From Poindextera sp036272595 (lineage in GTDB: Bacteria; Pseudomonadota; Alphaproteobacteria; Caulobacterales; Caulobacteraceae): a stretch of 64,000 nucleotides of DNA. The notes below the pieces were generated by a model. The model saw nothing but the letters and a program-made list of their open reading frames with translations, searched no databases and was not told the DNA's origin. Of this stretch, positions 60,768-64,000 are shown in pieces. Position numbers and translations under genes: made by a program. Positions within the stretch are counted from its first letter, which is position 1. Every line of letters starts with the position of its first letter. Location: positions 1 through 64,000 of the forward strand of contig DATAYM010000038.1 of NCBI GenBank assembly GCA_036272595.1, read 5' to 3'.

Positions 60768-63482
60768 CTAGAAATGAAGCCGCACGCCGGCTTCGTAGGT
60801 GGCGTCGTAGAACTCGCGCTGGATGGGACGATCCGGGCTGCCTTCGTAATAGCGCAGCGGCGTGTTCAGCAGGTTCTTGACGTTGAAATACACCGTCCAG
60901 TTCGGGGTGAACTGATAGCTGGACGTGAAGTCCAGGGTCAGGCGGTCGTCCTGGAGCGTGTCGAGCGACTTGTCGCCGCCGAGGCCGAACAGGCTGTGGC
61001 TGACATACTCGGCCGCCAGCCGCGTCTGGAACCCATAGGCCTCGTAGAAGCCGGCGAGGTTGGCGGTCACCGCCGAGGTGCCGGGAAGCATCCCGTACTC
61101 CGCCTTGCCGGTAAGCGACTGGTCGGCGGTGTATTCCAGGATGCGGGAGTCGACGAGGGTGGTGTTGGCGTCGATGCCCAGTCCGTCGAACGGCGCCGGC
61201 AGGTTGATGAACTTCTGGTGATAGGCCGCCTGGAACCCGCGCGCGTAGGCGGTGGGGATGTTGAGGAAGGTGGTGACATCGGCGGTCTCGCCGGGCGGCG
61301 CGAGCGGATCGGCCACGCCATGCTGGATGCGCGGCGCGATGTAGTTGGTGAACTCCTTGTCGAACAGGCCGAGCTGGATGATGCCGCCCTCTGGCAGATA
61401 ATCCTCGAACGAAAGGTCGAAATTGTTGCCCAGCGTTGGCTTCAGCTCCGGATTGCCGCGGGTGATCTGAACCGGATCCTGGGTCTCGTCGACCGAGGTC
61501 GCGGTCGTATTCTGGTTGAAGCCGGGTCGGGCGATGCCGGTGGAGTAGGTCGCCCGCAGGACCATCCTCGGCGTGAAGTTGTACCGCAGCTGCACGGTGG
61601 GAAAGGCGTTGATGTAGTCCTCGTTGCGGTGAGCCAGCACCAGGGTCGACGGATCGCTGGGCGGCGGCACGAACCCGCCGTAGGTGGCGTCGGTCGCCTC
61701 GACCCTCACCCCGGCCAGCAAGCCCCAATTGCCGATCTCGGTCGTGAACTGGCCGTAGCCGGCATAGATGTCTTCGCGGGCGGTGAAGAAGCTGCCCTGG
61801 TTGAAGCCCGAGCTCGACGGATCGAGCACCGCGACGCCGCTGCCGATCAGGCCCCGGATTGCGTCGATGCTGATCTGCGGGCCGTTGGTGTAGTGGCCGT
61901 TGTAGTAGGTCAGCGCCGGCCCGGACAATCCGGCCAGCGACAGCGGGGGCACGTCGTAGGTCTCGTCGTACTCGCTGGCGGTCTTGTCGCGCAGGCGGGC
62001 CTCGACGCCGAACTTCAGGCGATCGCTGTCGTTGACGAGGTGGAGGCTGAGGGTCGCGTTGATGGCGGCGGAATATTCCTCGTCGACGTCGTTCTGCTGA
62101 CTGTTGCTGAGGCTGCTCAGACTGTAGATGGAAGGATCGTTGAGGTTGATCCCGTTCGGAAACGAGAAGCTCGGATAGGTCGAATTCGACAAGTTGTCGT
62201 AGTCGATCGGCGTGTGGCTCGGCCCGTTGAACTTGGCGCCGATATTGTGGTCCTGCACAAAGGTGGCCCGGCTGTAGGCGGCGTGATAGTCGAGCAGCAG
62301 ATTGCCGAAATTGTCGCGGCCGCCGATGACGTAGATCTGGTTGGTGTGGGTCTCCCGCTCGTCCGTCGAGGTGATCATCGGCGTGGTGGTGGTGGCGTAG
62401 AGGTTCGGATTGGCCGGATCGGTCCCCAGCACCGGATCGTCCATCTTCTTGAACAGCAGGAAGTTCTTGGCGACGGACTCGGTGTAGCCGGCGACATCGC
62501 CCCGCAGGTACCAGGCGTGATCCTCGTTCGGCTGGAAGTCGAATTCGCCGCCGTAGCCGAAGCGCGTCCGGTGATAGTTGTATCGCCGCAGGTCGTACTC
62601 GGAGATGCCGGTGCTCGGCGCCACGCCATCGTCGAGATAGCTCTCCTCGATATCGTCGACCGCCCGCCGGTCCTCTTTTTCCGATGCCGACAGCACGAAC
62701 GAGAACGGCGTCGGATTGGAGAAGAAGCCGACCCGCGGCGCGTTGTCCGCCGCCGGACCGTCGGGGGTGATCAGCCCGTGATCGCCGACACCGAACCTGG
62801 CGCCGACGGCGATGTCGCCTTCGAAGGGTCCGCTGTGATTGTGCAGCGGCTCGTAGCCGCCGCCGAGGGTGGCGTCCACGAAGGGGGCGACGATGTTCGC
62901 GGCCGTGCGCGGCGACAGCTCGATGGAGCCGCCCAGCCCCTCGGCCTCATGGTCAGGCAGGCCGGTGAAGGTGACGATGATGCCGTCAATCGCGCCGGTC
63001 GGAATGGTGTCGAACTCCACGGCGCGGCCGCCGCCGCCCGACTCCGTCCCGCCGGGGTTGGTGTTCAGCAGCGGCACCCCGCCATAGGTGGCGCCGTCGA
63101 GGTTGGCGTCGATGCCGCGGATCTGCACGAAGCGGCCTTCGCCCGTGTCGCTCGAAAGCGACAGGCCGGGCATGCGGCCCAGCGCTTCGGCGGCGTTGAA
63201 GTCCGGGTACTTGGCGATCGTCTCGGCCGATTGCACCTCGATGATGTTCGGAGCCCGCATCTGCACCGCGCGCGCCTTGACCTCGTGGCGCGGGGCGGTG
63301 ACCACCACGTCGGGCGGGGTGGGACCGGCCGGCGCCGCCGGCGCGTCGTCCGCCCATGTGGGGGCGCTCATGCCGAACAGGCTTGCCGTCGAAAGCAGCG
63401 TTACGAGCAGCGTGGAGTGCGGAACGGAACGCGCCAGGCGCGCGCCAAGACTCCATAGCCCGTGGGCTTGTTGATCTGACAT
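60768..63482 (-). CDS. TonB-dependent receptor (Xanthomonas/Caulobacter type)
   Basis: The 904-residue receptor has a signal peptide (cleavage after TWA, about residue 44), a plug with VVVTAPRHEVKARAVQMR, AEALGRMPGLSLSSDTGEGRFVQIRG and the GGTESGGGG loop, and a barrel ending VRLHF. The layout matches the TonB-Xanth-Caul group, receptors for large or unusual nutrients. It is first in the receptor, propeller, phosphoesterase unit and divergent from the response-regulator gene. The ligand is unknown; a phosphate ester or phospholipid is suggested only by the phosphoesterase. Confidence 0.9.
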   Translation of the reverse strand: MSDQQAHGLWSLGARLARSVPHSTLLVTLLSTASLFGMSAPTWADDAPAAPAGPTPPDVVVTAPRHEVKARAVQMRAPNIIEVQSAETIAKYPDFNAAEALGRMPGLSLSSDTGEGRFVQIRGIDANLDGATYGGVPLLNTNPGGTESGGGGRAVEFDTIPTGAIDGIIVTFTGLPDHEAEGLGGSIELSPRTAANIVAPFVDATLGGGYEPLHNHSGPFEGDIAVGARFGVGDHGLITPDGPAADNAPRVGFFSNPTPFSFVLSASEKEDRRAVDDIEESYLDDGVAPSTGISEYDLRRYNYHRTRFGYGGEFDFQPNEDHAWYLRGDVAGYTESVAKNFLLFKKMDDPVLGTDPANPNLYATTTTPMITSTDERETHTNQIYVIGGRDNFGNLLLDYHAAYSRATFVQDHNIGAKFNGPSHTPIDYDNLSNSTYPSFSFPNGINLNDPSIYSLSSLSNSQQNDVDEEYSAAINATLSLHLVNDSDRLKFGVEARLRDKTASEYDETYDVPPLSLAGLSGPALTYYNGHYTNGPQISIDAIRGLIGSGVAVLDPSSSGFNQGSFFTAREDIYAGYGQFTTEIGNWGLLAGVRVEATDATYGGFVPPPSDPSTLVLAHRNEDYINAFPTVQLRYNFTPRMVLRATYSTGIARPGFNQNTTATSVDETQDPVQITRGNPELKPTLGNNFDLSFEDYLPEGGIIQLGLFDKEFTNYIAPRIQHGVADPLAPPGETADVTTFLNIPTAYARGFQAAYHQKFINLPAPFDGLGIDANTTLVDSRILEYTADQSLTGKAEYGMLPGTSAVTANLAGFYEAYGFQTRLAAEYVSHSLFGLGGDKSLDTLQDDRLTLDFTSSYQFTPNWTVYFNVKNLLNTPLRYYEGSPDRPIQREFYDATYEAGVRLHF

Positions 63483-63798
63483 GACAGTCCCCTGTTGCCG
63501 GCCGAGCCTTTGCGCCGCGTTCGACGCGGCTTCGGATGGCGGCCTTGCGACGACGTTTGATCGTCAGCCTGACCCCTCGCTCAAGCAAAGGTTTCGAGAA
63601 CGAAAAACTGCAGATTTATGTCAGTCGCCCCAGGTATTTAAATTCGTTGGAGAAAACTCCCAGCCCGCGATCTGCCGAAACGTGATCGGCGTACGTTGAG
63701 ATTTCTCAATATTCAGAATACTTCTGAACTGGAGTTGTTGGTGTATGATGCGGCGGCCAACACATAGTCTTTGAGCGGATGAAATTATCGGGTTGGCC
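63483..63798. promoter_or_regulatory. 316-nt divergent region between TonB receptor and response regulator
   Basis: No gene is credible here. Two inverted repeats stand out in the AT-rich half: TTGAGA-TT-TCTCAA (63696-63709) and TTCAGAA-TAC-TTCTGAA (63712-63728). The second overlaps the -35 position for a TATGAT -10 (63744-63749) reading into the response regulator. They are candidate sites for that regulator. Confidence 0.55.
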
Positions 63799-64000
63799 AT
63801 GCGGGTTCTCGTTGTCGAAGACGACCTCAAGACCGGCGCCTATGTGCGCGAGGGCCTGGGCGACGCCGACTGCAGCGTGGATCTGGTCCTTGACGGCGAG
63901 ACCGGGCTGGTGCGGGCGCGTCGGTACCCGTTCGACGTCCTGATCGTCGACCGCATGCTGCCCAAACTCGACGGCCTCGCCCTCGTCCATGCCCTGCGGG
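63799..64000 (+). CDS. OmpR-family response regulator, N-terminal receiver domain (cut by window end)
   Basis: The first 67 residues are a receiver domain: the acidic pocket VVEDD (Asp8, Asp9) and the phosphoacceptor Asp51 in VLIVDRMLPKLDGL. The start MRVLVVEDDLKTGAYVREGL and VDLVLDGETGL resemble the CusR/CopR heavy-metal group, but the output domain lies outside the window. A sensor kinase probably follows. It is divergent from the TonB receptor gene and may control it. Confidence 0.85.
   Translation, partial: MRVLVVEDDLKTGAYVREGLGDADCSVDLVLDGETGLVRARRYPFDVLIVDRMLPKLDGLALVHALR

Noticed and set aside
1..64000. tRNA, rRNA, phage, integrase or insertion-sequence genes
   Set aside because: None was recognised on either strand; the window looks like stable accessory chromosome rather than a classical mobile island.

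Overview
The window is a high-GC alphaproteobacterial chromosome segment. It most resembles Caulobacteraceae (Phenylobacterium or Caulobacter type): large TonB-dependent receptors, TTG/GTG starts, ATGA-type overlaps and many peripheral catabolic genes. That placement is inference from gene style; no rRNA, tRNA or phage gene is present to anchor it.

Layout. 1-4.9 kb: a minus-strand hydantoinase/oxoprolinase operon (IclR, HyuA, HyuB, cupin, partial VOC protein) with a 19-bp palindrome before the regulator. 5-9 kb: methyltransferase, nitroreductase and a feruloyl-CoA synthetase-like ligase, then a nested inverted-repeat element. 9.1-13.9 kb: PutA and a leucine-dehydrogenase-like enzyme, divergent from an Lrp/AsnC regulator. 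14-18.5 kb: a periplasmic molybdenum hydroxylase of three subunits ([2Fe-2S], Mo, triheme cytochrome c) and a cupin. 18.4-26.6 kb: nitronate monooxygenase, an aldehyde dehydrogenase/ThDP enzyme/Tat-exported FAD oxidoreductase operon, and a TonB receptor.

26.9-46.8 kb is the most interesting part: a dispersed aromatic-catabolism regulon. It encodes a three-component Rieske dioxygenase (alpha, beta, ferredoxin, ferredoxin reductase), a second phthalate-type Rieske oxygenase, two LigB-type extradiol dioxygenases (one with a LigA subunit), a meta-cleavage-product hydrolase, and the hydratase/aldolase/acylating acetaldehyde dehydrogenase lower pathway. A transporter, an aspartate-dehydrogenase-like protein and two GntR/FCD regulators complete it. 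Almost every transcription unit is preceded by the same 13-bp palindrome, GYATRC-N-GYATRC. There are 8 exact sites and 3 sites with one mismatch, most of them lying on a recognisable -35/-10 pair. The two GntR regulators have nearly identical DNA-binding domains but divergent effector domains, so both probably read this operator. The same motif precedes the aldehyde dehydrogenase/ThDP/FAD operon at 19.7 kb, which suggests that operon belongs to the same system.

46.8-50.2 kb: thioredoxin 2, a thiolase, an APH-type phosphotransferase and a GNAT acetyltransferase. 50.2-58 kb: an arsenic operon (a broken ArsI-like remnant, arsR, arsC, aquaporin) next to an RND heavy-metal-type efflux system (OMF, short adaptor, pump) with a DUF1003 membrane protein. 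58-64 kb: a VOC protein, then TonB receptor, YncE-like beta-propeller and secreted phosphoesterase transcribed leftward, divergent from an OmpR-family response regulator cut by the window end.

Proposed flow in the regulon: ring dihydroxylation (alpha/beta with ferredoxin and reductase), then meta cleavage (LigAB or the lone LigB), C-C hydrolysis, 2-oxopent-4-enoate hydratase, 4-hydroxy-2-oxovalerate aldolase, acetaldehyde dehydrogenase, giving pyruvate and acetyl-CoA. No conventional cis-dihydrodiol dehydrogenase is visible, and the substrate cannot be read from the sequence.
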